DNA of 64,000 nt, taken from positions 1 through 64,000 of the forward strand of contig JBJHBW010000003.1 in assembly GCA_050485685.1 (NCBI GenBank). The letters run 5' to 3'. Origin of the DNA: JBJHBP01 sp050485685. Its GTDB lineage: Bacteria; Pseudomonadota; Gammaproteobacteria; Steroidobacterales; Rariloculaceae. A program made the translations under genes and the position numbers. Below, piece by piece: positions 1-8,887 of the stretch; the first letter of the stretch is position 1, and every line of letters starts with the position of its first letter. Under the pieces are notes generated by a model. The model was not told where the DNA came from, made no database searches, and saw nothing but the letters and a program-made list of their open reading frames with translations.

Positions 1-134
1 ACGACCGCGAGGACCTGTACGACTACGGGCTCCGTGTTTACCGGAACCTGGGCGTCAGCGAAGCATTTCTGCGCGCGATCATCGACAACGGCGAATTGGA
101 CCCTTACATGGTGCTGGTGCGTCAGGAGCAGTAA
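1..134 (+). CDS. C-terminal fragment of an unidentified protein
   Basis: An open frame runs in from the left edge and ends at a TAA at 132-134, leaving 43 readable residues. The end of the protein reads DPYMVLVRQEQ after a helix-like stretch with AFLRAIIDNGEL. That is too little to name a family. It is on the plus strand and converges on the SnoaL-like operon, whose last stop lies 34 bases away. The fragment is believable as coding because the frame is open throughout and its codon use matches the neighbours, but no function is assigned. Confidence 0.6.
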   Translation, partial: DREDLYDYGLRVYRNLGVSEAFLRAIIDNGELDPYMVLVRQEQ

Positions 135-167
135 AGGACCGAAATCGCCGGCACGCGGGCGGTTGAC

Positions 168-932
168 TCAGCGCGGATCGCGCCAGTGCGGATCGCCCAT
201 GTGATCCTCGCGCCCTGACACCGGGTTCGAATAATGAAACGGCGGCACGAACGCGGCCGGATACGGATCGTAAGCTACGGACTGCGGCAGGTCCGGCGGC
301 AGGCGCTCGTACGGTGCAAAGATCGGCGAGGACCAGTTCGCCCAGCCCTGCTCATAGCTGGTGTAGAAGGTCTGGTAGGCATGCAGGTACTGGAACTTCC
401 AGCGGCCGTCCTCGCGCACCAGCACGTTCTCATAGATGCCGTCGCCCCACTGCGCGCTCGCCTCGTGCACGCCGAACATCACGACCAGACGCGAGCGCGT
501 GTACGCGGTGTCGCCGTCGTCGGCGATCGTGATTACCGGCTGGAGGTGCATGTGGAGGAACAGCGCGCCGGGTTGCTGGCTGACCGGGCCGAGGTTGAGC
601 ATGTACTCGCGCACCCGCTCCGGGCCGATGAACACACCGCGGCCGAGAATCTCAACGACGCTGTCGCGGCTGAACAGGTCCGCGACGTCGTGGTGACGGG
701 ACCTGTCCACGTAGTGACCGTAGGCCGCGCGCAGGTTGTCCAGCTCCTCCACTGAGCGCAGTCTATCGAGCTGACGCTCGGCTGCGTCGATTGCCGCCTC
801 GAGGTCGGCAATCGCAGCGCGCACGTCGGCACTCACGCCGTCAGCCCCCGGCGGCTCCCGGGTGCCGCAGGCTGCAAGCACAAGCGCCGCGGCGAACAGG
901 ACGAGACGCCATCGTGTCCGTGTCGCGCTCAT
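168..932 (-). CDS. SnoaL/NTF2-like domain lipoprotein (third gene of a tandem triplet)
   Basis: A 254-residue exported protein. The N-terminus has basic residues, a hydrophobic stretch and a lipobox (LAAC at about residues 19-22), so a lipoprotein is predicted. A short coiled-coil-like segment (about 33-65) precedes a SnoaL_4-type alpha/beta-barrel domain (about 65-200) with YGHYVD, GRGVFIGPERVREYML and GDGIYENVLVREDG. The tail ends in PPFHYSNPVSGR, which recurs in its paralogues. The ATG overlaps the stop of the preceding gene in an ATGA junction, which implies translational coupling. This fold covers epoxide hydrolases, dehydratases, isomerases and non-catalytic binding proteins, so no reaction can be assigned. 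It resembles the third domain of the protein at 44357-46471 most closely. Confidence 0.85.
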   Translation of the reverse strand: MSATRTRWRLVLFAAALVLAACGTREPPGADGVSADVRAAIADLEAAIDAAERQLDRLRSVEELDNLRAAYGHYVDRSRHHDVADLFSRDSVVEILGRGVFIGPERVREYMLNLGPVSQQPGALFLHMHLQPVITIADDGDTAYTRSRLVVMFGVHEASAQWGDGIYENVLVREDGRWKFQYLHAYQTFYTSYEQGWANWSSPIFAPYERLPPDLPQSVAYDPYPAAFVPPFHYSNPVSGREDHMGDPHWRDPR

Positions 933-1681
933 TGTCCGCTCACCGGGTTCGGATAATGCGGCGGCGGCACGAAGGTGCCGGGGTAGGGTGCGTAGTCGCG
1001 GCTGGTCGGGCGATCGGGTTCGACGCCGCTGCCGATGCTGTAGGCCTCCACCGCTTCCCGACTCGCATGCTGCCAGCCACCTTCGTAAGGCGCGATGAAG
1101 CGCGCGTACCAGTGCAGCCGGCGGATCTTCCAGACGCCGTCTTCCTTGACGTACTCGTTCTCATAGACGCCGTCGCCCCACTGGCCGCCGGAGCCGGCAC
1201 CGAAGCTACCGAGCATCAGCATCGCGCGCCAGCGACCCTGGGCGGTGCGACCGTCATCGGCAAGCGTGATCACCGGCTGCAGCTGGAAGTGTTCGTAAAG
1301 CTCGCCCTCGAGCGGACCCTGCTCGCCGCCGCTGAGGCTGTAAAGGTAGCGGCGGATGCTGTCGCGGCCTACGTAGACACCGCTGAAGCCGATCTCCAGC
1401 GTGGCGTCGTCGGTGAACAGATCGACGACATGCTCCCACAGCATCTTGTCGACGTAGTAGCCGAAGCTGCGCTGCAGATTCTTGATCGCGTTGATGTCGT
1501 CCATGCGTTCGGCGCGATCCTGCACCGCGGCCACGCGGGCGCGCGCCGCGGCGACACGCGAGATGGTTTCGTCCGGCGCCTGCGCGCTCGCATCGGCGCC
1601 AGGGCCTGCGTTGAACCAAAACGCGACGCCTGCCGCGGCGATCGCTGCGGATGCCAGCAGCGTGATACGTCTAGCGCGCAT
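929..1681 (-). CDS. Exported SnoaL/NTF2-like domain protein (second gene of the triplet)
   Basis: About 250 residues with an N-terminal membrane-spanning or signal segment (roughly residues 5-25), a helical linker, and one SnoaL_4-type domain carrying FGYYVDKMLW, GVYVGRDSIRRYL, EHFQLQPVITLADDG and WGDGVYENEYVKEDGVWKI. It ends PPPHYPNPVSGQ. I chose ATG 1681 because GAGGAAGG lies about 8 bases upstream of it; a GTG at 1690 would put the Shine-Dalgarno sequence against the start codon. The gene overlaps the upstream paralogue by about 11 bases and the downstream one by 4, so the three are almost certainly co-translated. There is no lipobox Cys, unlike the next gene. The catalytic role is unknown. 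Confidence 0.85.
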   Translation of the reverse strand: MRARRITLLASAAIAAAGVAFWFNAGPGADASAQAPDETISRVAAARARVAAVQDRAERMDDINAIKNLQRSFGYYVDKMLWEHVVDLFTDDATLEIGFSGVYVGRDSIRRYLYSLSGGEQGPLEGELYEHFQLQPVITLADDGRTAQGRWRAMLMLGSFGAGSGGQWGDGVYENEYVKEDGVWKIRRLHWYARFIAPYEGGWQHASREAVEAYSIGSGVEPDRPTSRDYAPYPGTFVPPPHYPNPVSGQ

Positions 1682-2432
1682 TGCAGACACCTTCCTCGCA
1701 GCGCCCCGAGACCGGGTTCGCGTAGTGATAGGGTGGCTGGAATGCGCCCGGATACGATTCGTATTCGTAGGTGGGCGGCCGGTCGGGCGGCAGGTCTTCG
1801 AACGGGCTCGCCATAGGCAGCGGCTCGATATGCCAGCCGGGATCTACCGGTGCGAGTACGGTCTGGAACCAGTGCACGCGGCTGAACTTCCAGACGCCGT
1901 CCTCCTTTACGTATTCATTCTCGTACGGCCCTTCACCCCAGAACGCCGACTCACCGTGTTGGCCGGTCTGTATCAATGCGCGCCAGCGCCCCTGCGCGCG
2001 CTGGCCGTCATCGGCAAGCGTGATGTAGCCCTGCAGGATGATGTGGTTGAACAGTTCGCCGTCGGCGAGTCCGGCGTCGCCCATCAGGCGGTGATAGAAC
2101 TCGGCGATGCGATCGCGTCCCATATAGACGCCCATGTTGCCGAGCTCGACGGTGGCGTCCTCTGCGAACAGCGCGGTGACGTGATCGGTTAGCTTCTGGT
2201 CGACGTAGTAGCCGTAGGCGCGCTGCAGGCGCCGTATCGCCTTGATGTCCTCCACGCGCTCGATCTCGCGCTCAAGTCCGGTGAGTCGCGCTTCCAGCGT
2301 GGCGAGGCGAGCGAGATCCTCGTCGACTGCCTGTGAGCCAGCGTTGTTTGCGCCGTAAAGGGCCAACACCGTCAGCACCGCGGCCGCCGTGCACGCGAGC
2401 AGTCCCGGGCGCATCGGCAGGTGCCCGGCCAC
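1671..2432 (-). CDS. Exported SnoaL/NTF2-like domain protein (first gene of the triplet)
   Basis: A 253-residue protein with a hydrophobic N-terminal export segment, a heptad-like helical stretch (about residues 35-60) and a SnoaL_4-type domain with YGYYVDQKL, GNMGVYMGRDRIAEF, FNHIILQGYITLADDG and GEGPYENEYVKEDGVWKF. The tail is PPYHYANPVSGRCEEGVCNAR, with two Cys close enough to form a small disulphide loop that the paralogues lack. The start is GTG 2432; ATG 2414 is an alternative that still keeps the signal segment. It begins 17 bases after the stop of the serine hydrolase gene, so all four genes look like one operon. Its PLPM/PPDRPPT region resembles the second domain of the triple-domain protein. 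Confidence 0.85.
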   Translation of the reverse strand: MAGHLPMRPGLLACTAAAVLTVLALYGANNAGSQAVDEDLARLATLEARLTGLEREIERVEDIKAIRRLQRAYGYYVDQKLTDHVTALFAEDATVELGNMGVYMGRDRIAEFYHRLMGDAGLADGELFNHIILQGYITLADDGQRAQGRWRALIQTGQHGESAFWGEGPYENEYVKEDGVWKFSRVHWFQTVLAPVDPGWHIEPLPMASPFEDLPPDRPPTYEYESYPGAFQPPYHYANPVSGRCEEGVCNAR

Positions 2433-2449
2433 GAATCAGCCTGCCGCCA

Positions 2450-3712
2450 TCACTGTGCGCTTTCGACGATCGCCTGCATGACCATGTTCTCGAAGTCGCG
2501 CAGGAAGTCCATGTTCGCGGTCTGCGTCATCACGACCGCGATCAGATTCTCTTTCGGGTCGACCCAGAAGTGGGTGCCGAAAGCGCCGCTCCAGCCGAAG
2601 GTGCCTTCGGACAGCAGCGTGTTGCGTGCGGCCGGGTCGGTGACTACGCGAACGGAGAGTCCGTGCGGCTCACCCGCCGGGCGGCCGGGCACCGTGTCGG
2701 GCACGAACACCGACGCCATCAGATCCACGGTGCGCGGACTCAGCACGCGAACGCCGTCGAGCTCGCCACCGTTGGCCAGCATCAGCGCAAAGCGGGCATA
2801 GTCCGGTGCTGTGCTGAACAGTCCGCCGCCGCCCGAGAAATAGATGCCGTTCATGAAAGGCATGTCGCCGGCCGGTTCGAAACCCTGCGGCGTGCGCGTG
2901 TAGCGTGTGACGAGGCGCGGATCCTCCCGTGGCGGAACGTAGGTTGTGTCGTTCATGCCCAGCGGTCCGAACAGGCGTTCTTCGAGGAAACGGTCTATCG
3001 GCATGCCGGAGGCCACTTCGACGATACGTGACAGCACGTCGAAGCCTGCCGCAGCGCTGTATGCCCAGCGTGTACCCGGCTGAAACTCGATGGGCACCTG
3101 ACCCAGGCGCGGAATGTAGTCCGCCAGCGTTTCTTCCGGTCCCGCAGCGACCGCGCGACTGGCGAAGTTGCCGATCGGTCCGCTGACGACACCCGACGTG
3201 TGCGTCAGCAGATCGCGCACCTGCACGGGACGCTGCACAGGCACTGTATCGTATTGTGGCTCGGCAGGTCCGCCACCGGCGGCGGCGCCCTGTGTTTCTC
3301 TCGGCACGCCGACGACCATGTCCTGCCATTCCGGAATGAATCGCGATACCGGATCCTGCAGCCGGACGGTGCCTTCCTCGAGCATCATCAGCGTGGCGAC
3401 TCCGATCACCGGTTTGGTCATCGACATGATGCGGAAGATGCCGTCCTCGACCATCGGTGTATTCGACTCGAGGTCCATCAGGCCATGCGCCTTCAGGTGC
3501 GCGATGCGTCCGTCGCGGGCGACCAGGGTCACGGCCCCGGTGAAGTTGCCCGCCTCTATGTTTCTCTGCACCAGCGTATCGATGCGCGCAAGTCTCTCCG
3601 CAGACATGCCGAGCTGTTCGGGCGCGGCGGCGGGTGTTGCCGCGAGCAGCGGCAGGGCCAGTGTCAACAGTGCGGTCGCAGACAGGGTCGTGAAGGCACG
3701 CTTCGTGCTCAT
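2450..3712 (-). CDS. Secreted beta-lactamase-family serine hydrolase (class C/esterase type)
   Basis: A 420-residue protein with a Sec signal peptide (residues 1-25 ending near LAATPAAA). The class C beta-lactamase/DD-peptidase fold is shown by the nucleophile motif SMTK (Ser97, Lys100), the second motif YSA (Tyr217) and the usual HTSG segment near residue 170. The family contains esterases, D-aminopeptidases and lactonases as well as beta-lactamases, and nothing here argues for antibiotic resistance. A strong Shine-Dalgarno (GGGGGAA) precedes ATG 3712. It is the first gene of the operon that continues into three SnoaL-like proteins, so a shared periplasmic small-molecule pathway is possible but unproven. 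Confidence 0.9.
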   Translation of the reverse strand: MSTKRAFTTLSATALLTLALPLLAATPAAAPEQLGMSAERLARIDTLVQRNIEAGNFTGAVTLVARDGRIAHLKAHGLMDLESNTPMVEDGIFRIMSMTKPVIGVATLMMLEEGTVRLQDPVSRFIPEWQDMVVGVPRETQGAAAGGGPAEPQYDTVPVQRPVQVRDLLTHTSGVVSGPIGNFASRAVAAGPEETLADYIPRLGQVPIEFQPGTRWAYSAAAGFDVLSRIVEVASGMPIDRFLEERLFGPLGMNDTTYVPPREDPRLVTRYTRTPQGFEPAGDMPFMNGIYFSGGGGLFSTAPDYARFALMLANGGELDGVRVLSPRTVDLMASVFVPDTVPGRPAGEPHGLSVRVVTDPAARNTLLSEGTFGWSGAFGTHFWVDPKENLIAVVMTQTANMDFLRDFENMVMQAIVESAQ

Positions 3713-3799
3713 GATGTATTCCCCCGTGTTTCTTGTGGTTATACCGATCGCTGATACGCAAACTAGCAGGGCGCCGGGGGCGGGTAAAGCTGCACCGCG

Positions 3800-4714
3800 T
3801 CAGCCGCTGCCCAGACGTGCTACGGCTTCGGCAAGGAACAGGTCCAGGTAGTCGTCCGTCAGTGCCGACACATGAGGCGTGATATACAGGTTCGGCGTGT
3901 GCCAGAGGGGTGATTGCGCCGGCAGCGGCTCCTCGGGAAACACGTCGAGAAAGGCGGCGACGATGCGGCGCGCGCGCAGCGCACTCTCCAGCGCAACTGG
4001 ATCGACCGCGTTGCCGCGCCCGATGTTGTACACGGCAGCGGTCGCCTTCATGCGCGCGAATGCGGCTTCACCCAGCAGTCGGTCCGTGCCGGTGTCGCCG
4101 GGCAGAATGCAGACGACGTGGTCGGCATCCGCGACGGCCTCGAGAAGCTGCTCGGGGGTGAATACGCGGTCGGCGCCATCGGTGCCTGATCGCGCGTTGC
4201 GCTTCAGCGCATGCACGTTCATCCCGACTGCCTTCAGCAGATGCGCACAGTGCCGGCCGATGTGACCATAGCCGATGATCAGCACCGTCTGGCCGGCAAG
4301 GCGGCGCATGTTCGCGTAGCCGGCGCGTTCCCACGCGCCTCGCTGCTGCGCTTCGAGTGCAACACCGAAGCGCCGGTTCACGAAGCCGATCATCGCAAGC
4401 AGCGACTCGGACATGATCTTGCCGTGAAACGTGCCGTGCGCAGTTTCGACCTGCCCGCGCGGATCGGCGTGCACGAGTTCGCGGCCCGCCGCCGGCGTCA
4501 TCACCAGCCGCAGCCGCGGCGCGCTCGCGTACCACTCGGGCTGGAACGCCCAGACGAGCGCGACCTCGGCTTCAGGCAGCTCCCTGAGCAGCGACGCATT
4601 GTCGTCGCAGAACACGAGGTCGCACCGGGGCAAGCCTTCCCGCAGCTGCTGCACCTGATGCGCCGTCAGTGAAAACGCGGGAAGCCGGTGCCTGAGCTGC
4701 ACGACGACTCTCAT
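3800..4714 (-). CDS. D-isomer-specific 2-hydroxyacid dehydrogenase family protein
   Basis: A 304-residue cytoplasmic NAD(P)-dependent oxidoreductase. The nucleotide-binding loop GYGHIG is at 148-153, and the expected catalytic residues appear as Arg233 (NIGRG), Glu262 (FPEEPLP) and His281 (ITPHVS). ATG 4714 was chosen because the protein begins MRVVVQL, a natural first beta strand. An upstream in-frame extension to 4816 has no family-like sequence and would run into the divergent promoter region. The substrate is unknown; GhrA-like glyoxylate/hydroxypyruvate reductases are one option. It diverges from the EamA transporter gene. Confidence 0.88.
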   Translation of the reverse strand: MRVVVQLRHRLPAFSLTAHQVQQLREGLPRCDLVFCDDNASLLRELPEAEVALVWAFQPEWYASAPRLRLVMTPAAGRELVHADPRGQVETAHGTFHGKIMSESLLAMIGFVNRRFGVALEAQQRGAWERAGYANMRRLAGQTVLIIGYGHIGRHCAHLLKAVGMNVHALKRNARSGTDGADRVFTPEQLLEAVADADHVVCILPGDTGTDRLLGEAAFARMKATAAVYNIGRGNAVDPVALESALRARRIVAAFLDVFPEEPLPAQSPLWHTPNLYITPHVSALTDDYLDLFLAEAVARLGSG

Positions 4715-4861
4715 GCTGCACCGTCCGCGTGCAGCGTTACGGTACCATTTCCGGGCCTGGCGACCATACAGGTTCTCCTTTTCAATGCGCGATCTGGTCC
4801 TGATTGTAATGCTCACTGGCCGGCATGCGATGCGGCTCCGGCGAACGCCGACGTGAACGCA

Positions 4862-5734
4862 ATGACGCTGGGGCGCGTGCAGATCGTTCTCGGTGCGCTG
4901 CTGTTCTCGACCGGCGGTGTTGCGATCAAGCTGAGCACGCTGGATGGCTGGCAGGTCGCGGGTCTGCGCTGCGCCATTGCGGCGATTGCAATGTGGGTGA
5001 TGCTGCCGGCCGCGCGCCGCGGCTGGAGCTGGCGCACCGGCGTCGTGGCCGTGCCCTATGCGGCGACGCTGATCCTGTTCACGCTCGCGAACAAGGAAAC
5101 CACCGCCGCGAATGCGATTTTTCTGCAGGACACCGCGCCACTGTATCTGCTGCTGATCGGGCCGTGGCTGCTGCGCGAGACCATACGGCGCAGCGATCTC
5201 GCCTACCTCGCCGCGCTCGCACTTGGCATCGCGCTGATCTTCGCCGCTGTGGCCGAGCCGCTCGCGACCGCACCGCGGCCGGCGTTGGGAAATGTGATCG
5301 CGCTCGCCGCCGGCGTCAGCTGGGCGTTCACGATCGCCGGGCTGCGCTGGCTTGCCGTGCGCACGCCGGTGTCGGGAGAGGAACCGGCCGCGGCGGTTGT
5401 CGCCGGCGCAACGCTCGCGTTCGTCGTTTCGCTGGGGCCCGCGCTGCCGCTGGGCGCGGTGCCGGCCGGCGACTGGCTGATCCTGCTCTGGCTGGGCGTG
5501 TTTCAGATCGCACTCGCTTATGTGCTGATCACGCGCGGCATAGGCCAGGTTTCGGCGCTGGAGGCTTCGCTGCTGCTGCTGGTTGAGCCGGTGTTCGTGC
5601 CACTCTGGGCCTGGCTGGTTCTTGGTGAGACTGCGCCGCCGCTGGCGCTTGCCGGGGGTGCAGTGATCGTGGTGGCGACCGCGATGAATCTGTGGCTGCG
5701 GCGGAGTGTGCCGGGTGCTCGGGGCAACAGCTGA
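4862..5734 (+). CDS. EamA/DMT-superfamily transporter
   Basis: A 290-residue integral membrane protein with about ten hydrophobic helices arranged as two EamA repeats (residues about 5-135 and 145-280), the usual size and form of drug/metabolite transporters. The start is ATG 4862 (MTLGRVQIVLGALLFSTGG); a GTG at 4853 is in frame. An upstream extension to 4688 lacks membrane-protein character and overlaps the opposite gene. The first helix carries FSTGGVAIKLS, typical of amino-acid or metabolite exporters such as RhtA/YdcZ relatives. The substrate cannot be read from sequence. Confidence 0.9.
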   Translation: MTLGRVQIVLGALLFSTGGVAIKLSTLDGWQVAGLRCAIAAIAMWVMLPAARRGWSWRTGVVAVPYAATLILFTLANKETTAANAIFLQDTAPLYLLLIGPWLLRETIRRSDLAYLAALALGIALIFAAVAEPLATAPRPALGNVIALAAGVSWAFTIAGLRWLAVRTPVSGEEPAAAVVAGATLAFVVSLGPALPLGAVPAGDWLILLWLGVFQIALAYVLITRGIGQVSALEASLLLLVEPVFVPLWAWLVLGETAPPLALAGGAVIVVATAMNLWLRRSVPGARGNS

Positions 5735-5890
5735 TCAGGCGGCGGGCCGGGTATCGACCCTCTTCCCCGTGGCGCGCGTCAGGGACTGGCACACACGGCC
5801 GATCCCGGGCAAGATCGCAGCATCCGCGGACGTCGGCCCGGCCTGCCGGTGCCGCAAACTCCGGGTCGCGACTCAGGGGGACTGCGCCGG

Positions 5891-6652
5891 ATGATGAGAA
5901 TTCGAACGACGACGCTCGCGGGTCTCGCATGGCTGCTGCTGGTTGCGCTGGTCGCTGTCGGTGACGAACGGGTCGGCGTGGCCGAAGCGATGGACTCGGA
6001 GTTTCAGTTCGTTCGACTCCAGTATTCCGAACGCAGCGGTGGCGGCGGCTGGGGAAGGGGGCGCTGGCTGGTCGACTATCCGGAGGCCGAGTACTTCTTC
6101 ACGCAGGGCGTCAGCCGCCTGACTCGCGTCGACATCGGGCAACCGCAGATCGTCGACCTCCTTGACGACAGGCTGTTCCTGCATCCATGGCTGTACGCGG
6201 TCGAGGTCGGCTACTGGTATCTGTCGGACGCTGAAGCGGAACGCCTGCGCGAGTATCTGCTGCGCGGCGGCTTTCTGATGGTCGATGATTTCCACGGCAC
6301 GCGCGAATGGGCGCAGTTCGCCGAATCGATGAACCGCGTGTTTCCGGATCGTCCGATAGTTGACATTCCGGACGGCGACGCGGTTCTTCACTCAGTCTAC
6401 GATCTCGACGAGCGTATCCAGATTCCCGGTATTGGTGCGTGGATGCGTGGCCGCACTTACGAGCAGGATGGTTTCGACCCGCACTGGCGCGGTGTCTACG
6501 ACGACCAGGGACGGTTGATGGTCGCAATCAATTTCAATATGGATCTTGGCGATGCCTGGGAACATGCCGACGACCCACGCTATCCGGAAATAATGACACG
6601 GCGTGCATATCAGTTCGCGGTGAACTACGTAATCTACGCAATGAGCTACTGA
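5891..6652 (+). CDS. Exported DUF4159 domain protein
   Basis: A 253-residue protein with an N-terminal signal segment (TTTLAGLAWLLLVALVAVG). The rest matches the DUF4159 pattern: FVRLQYS near the start of the mature region, then YFFTQGVSRLT, a central GGFLMVDDFHGTREW, and a C-terminal YQFAVNYVIYAMSY. ATG 5891 is followed by a second ATG at 5894, and CAGGGGG lies upstream. DUF4159 often sits beside MoxR-type AAA ATPases and BatA/von Willebrand proteins; none is present here, so this is a solitary copy. The fold is thought to be glutamine-amidotransferase-like, without a known reaction. Confidence 0.85.
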   Translation: MMRIRTTTLAGLAWLLLVALVAVGDERVGVAEAMDSEFQFVRLQYSERSGGGGWGRGRWLVDYPEAEYFFTQGVSRLTRVDIGQPQIVDLLDDRLFLHPWLYAVEVGYWYLSDAEAERLREYLLRGGFLMVDDFHGTREWAQFAESMNRVFPDRPIVDIPDGDAVLHSVYDLDERIQIPGIGAWMRGRTYEQDGFDPHWRGVYDDQGRLMVAINFNMDLGDAWEHADDPRYPEIMTRRAYQFAVNYVIYAMSY

Positions 6653-6688
6653 ACGGCGTTTGCCTGCGCGGTCACCGCTGTGTTAACG

Positions 6689-6704
6689 CTCCGTAAATTC
6701 GGAG
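6689..6704 (+). other. Short hairpin in the 5' leader of the PQQ dehydrogenase gene
   Basis: CTCCG and CGGAG pair around a TAAATT loop, 39 bases before the start codon. It could be a leader hairpin or the end of a terminator for the DUF4159 gene. No T tract follows, and a 5-bp stem can arise by chance. Confidence 0.25.
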
Positions 6705-6742
6705 TTGCGATCCATAAGAATAAAGAGAGAGGGGTTGTCGAA

Positions 6743-8887
6743 ATGCCGCATAGCCGCGGGCTGAATCTGAAGACAGCTGCGTGTGTTGTCGCTTTACTGC
6801 TGGCGACCGCGCCTCTTGTTGCGCCTGCACAGGAATCGGCTGTGGTCAGAGCGCCCGCGTTCAGCGCCGACGAGCTCACAAGGCTGCCGGCACAGAACTG
6901 GATAACGAACGGCGGCAACATTTTTAATCAGCGGTATTCCACGCTGGATCAGATCAATCGCGACAACATTTCAAACCTGAGGGCCGTGTGGCGCGTCAGC
7001 CTGAATGGCTCCGGCAGCGCGCCCGGATACTCTGCCCAGGCTCAGGCGCTTGTGCATGAGGGGACGATTTTCGTCGTCACCGGCGACAACGATGTGTTTG
7101 CGGTCGATGTGCAGACCGGTGAGTTTCACTGGGTGCATGAGTCGGACGTCGACTTCGAGTCTGCGAAGATCTGTTGCGGCCGGTTGAGCCGCGGCGTCGG
7201 GCTCGGCGATGGCAAGGTGTTTCTCGGCCGTCTGGACGGCCGTCTGGTGGCACTGGATCAGCAGACGGGTGAGGTGGTCTGGGACATACTCGCAGGTGAT
7301 CCCACGTTCGGCTACGGAATCACGTCGGCGCCGCTCTACTACGACGGCATGGTTATCACCGGCTTTACCGGCGGCGAATACGGCGTGCGCGGCCGCATCA
7401 GTGCCTACGACGCCAACACCGGCGAGCAGATCTGGAATTTCTATACGATTCCCGGTCCCGGCGAAATCGGTCACGCAACCTGGCCGCAGGACAATGATGC
7501 CTGGATGTACGGGGGTGCGCCGGTCTGGCAGACGCCGACCATAGACCCCGAGCTGGGCATGATCTATTTCGCAACCGGTAACGCCGCGCCGGATATGAAC
7601 GGTGCGAACCGGGCCGGCGACAATCTCTTCACCGCAACGATACTGGCGCTGGACGTGCACACCGGTGCTTACCGCTGGCACTATCAGGTCGTGCGCCACG
7701 ACATCTGGGATTACGACAGCGCCAATCCGACGATACTCTTCGATGCCGAATTCGATGGCATGCCCCGCAAGGCCATTGCGCACGTCAACAAGAACGGGTT
7801 CCTGTTCATACTGAACCGTGCGTCGGGCGTGCCGCTGACACCTGTACTTGAGACGCCGGTTCCCCAGGACGCGGTTCAGCAGACAGCCGCGACCCAGCCC
7901 ATTCCTCAGGGCGACTGGTTGATCCGTCACGACATCGATGTCATTGGCGAGCGGTTCGACGGCACGATCCGCAACCGGGGCAGAACCTTCACACCATTCA
8001 ATGCCGAACAGGAAGCGATCTGGCGTCCGCTGTCGGCTGTCAACTGGCCTCCGAGTTCCTATAACGTCGAGAACAACCTGATGTACATCTGTGCCGCGGA
8101 CGGACTGGGACGCGGCATGGGCGGCGATCCCGACGCGCCCATAGGCTTTGATGGCGGGGAACACGAGTACTACATGCAGGGCAGTTTCAGTGGTGCTCGT
8201 GATGTTGGCGCGGATACGCGGCAGATGCTCGTGGCGATGGACGTCACCACCAACACGGTGGTCTGGCGTCGGCTGCTCGATCAGCGTTGCTTCGGTTCGA
8301 TCACGACCGCCGGCGGACTGGTCTTCACCGGACGCATCAACGGTGAACTGACGGCGATGGACAGCGATACCGGACAGCGGCTGTGGTCGTTTCAGACTGA
8401 CGGCGGCTTCACCACGACCGCGACGACTTTCGAGTATCGCGGCACCCAGTACCTGGTCGGCATTGCAGGCGGTGGCATCACTGGCGGTCGCATCAACGAC
8501 GGGCTGTGGCTTTTCTCGCTGGACGGCACGATGGAATCACTGCCGCCGGGCTCCGGCGATCCGCTTCCGGCCGAGAGTGCCGCCAGCGAAGCCGAGTCGC
8601 CGACCGAGGTGGCACTCGCCGCGGTCGATCCCACGCACACGCCCGATCTGCAACGCGGATCCGTACTCTATCGAAGTGTCTGCCAGGCCTGTCACGGGGA
8701 AACGGGCGAGGGCGGTCATATGGACGGCTTGCCTCTGCGTGATGACCTGACGATCGCGGAAATCGTTGCAACGGCTCGTGCCGGCGTGCCCGGAACGGCG
8801 ATGGTGGCATTCGGGGCGATGTATCAGCCTGCAGAATTGCATGACATTGCAGCCTATATCGTCGAGGAACTCCTGCTCGGGCGCTGA
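6743..8887 (+). CDS. Periplasmic PQQ-dependent quinohaemoprotein alcohol dehydrogenase
   Basis: A 714-residue secreted enzyme. It has a signal peptide (about 1-32, ending VAPAQE), an eight-bladed PQQ propeller (about 45-600) and a C-terminal cytochrome c domain with the haem motif CQACH (Cys647, Cys650, His651). The adjacent cysteines Cys144-Cys145 form the vicinal disulphide expected over PQQ. The active-site segment HDIWDYDS supplies Asp323 as general base and Asp325 two residues later; an Asp there is the hallmark of lanthanide-using XoxF/ExaF enzymes, although DYD also occurs in other PQQ branches. ATG 6743 follows GAGAGAGGGG. No PQQ biosynthesis genes and no separate cytochrome gene are nearby. 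The substrate is probably a primary or secondary alcohol. Confidence 0.9.
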   Translation: MPHSRGLNLKTAACVVALLLATAPLVAPAQESAVVRAPAFSADELTRLPAQNWITNGGNIFNQRYSTLDQINRDNISNLRAVWRVSLNGSGSAPGYSAQAQALVHEGTIFVVTGDNDVFAVDVQTGEFHWVHESDVDFESAKICCGRLSRGVGLGDGKVFLGRLDGRLVALDQQTGEVVWDILAGDPTFGYGITSAPLYYDGMVITGFTGGEYGVRGRISAYDANTGEQIWNFYTIPGPGEIGHATWPQDNDAWMYGGAPVWQTPTIDPELGMIYFATGNAAPDMNGANRAGDNLFTATILALDVHTGAYRWHYQVVRHDIWDYDSANPTILFDAEFDGMPRKAIAHVNKNGFLFILNRASGVPLTPVLETPVPQDAVQQTAATQPIPQGDWLIRHDIDVIGERFDGTIRNRGRTFTPFNAEQEAIWRPLSAVNWPPSSYNVENNLMYICAADGLGRGMGGDPDAPIGFDGGEHEYYMQGSFSGARDVGADTRQMLVAMDVTTNTVVWRRLLDQRCFGSITTAGGLVFTGRINGELTAMDSDTGQRLWSFQTDGGFTTTATTFEYRGTQYLVGIAGGGITGGRINDGLWLFSLDGTMESLPPGSGDPLPAESAASEAESPTEVALAAVDPTHTPDLQRGSVLYRSVCQACHGETGEGGHMDGLPLRDDLTIAEIVATARAGVPGTAMVAFGAMYQPAELHDIAAYIVEELLLGR

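Noticed and set aside
2450..3712. Antibiotic-resistance beta-lactamase
   Set aside because: The motifs only show the serine hydrolase fold; context and family breadth favour an esterase-like enzyme, so no resistance claim is made.
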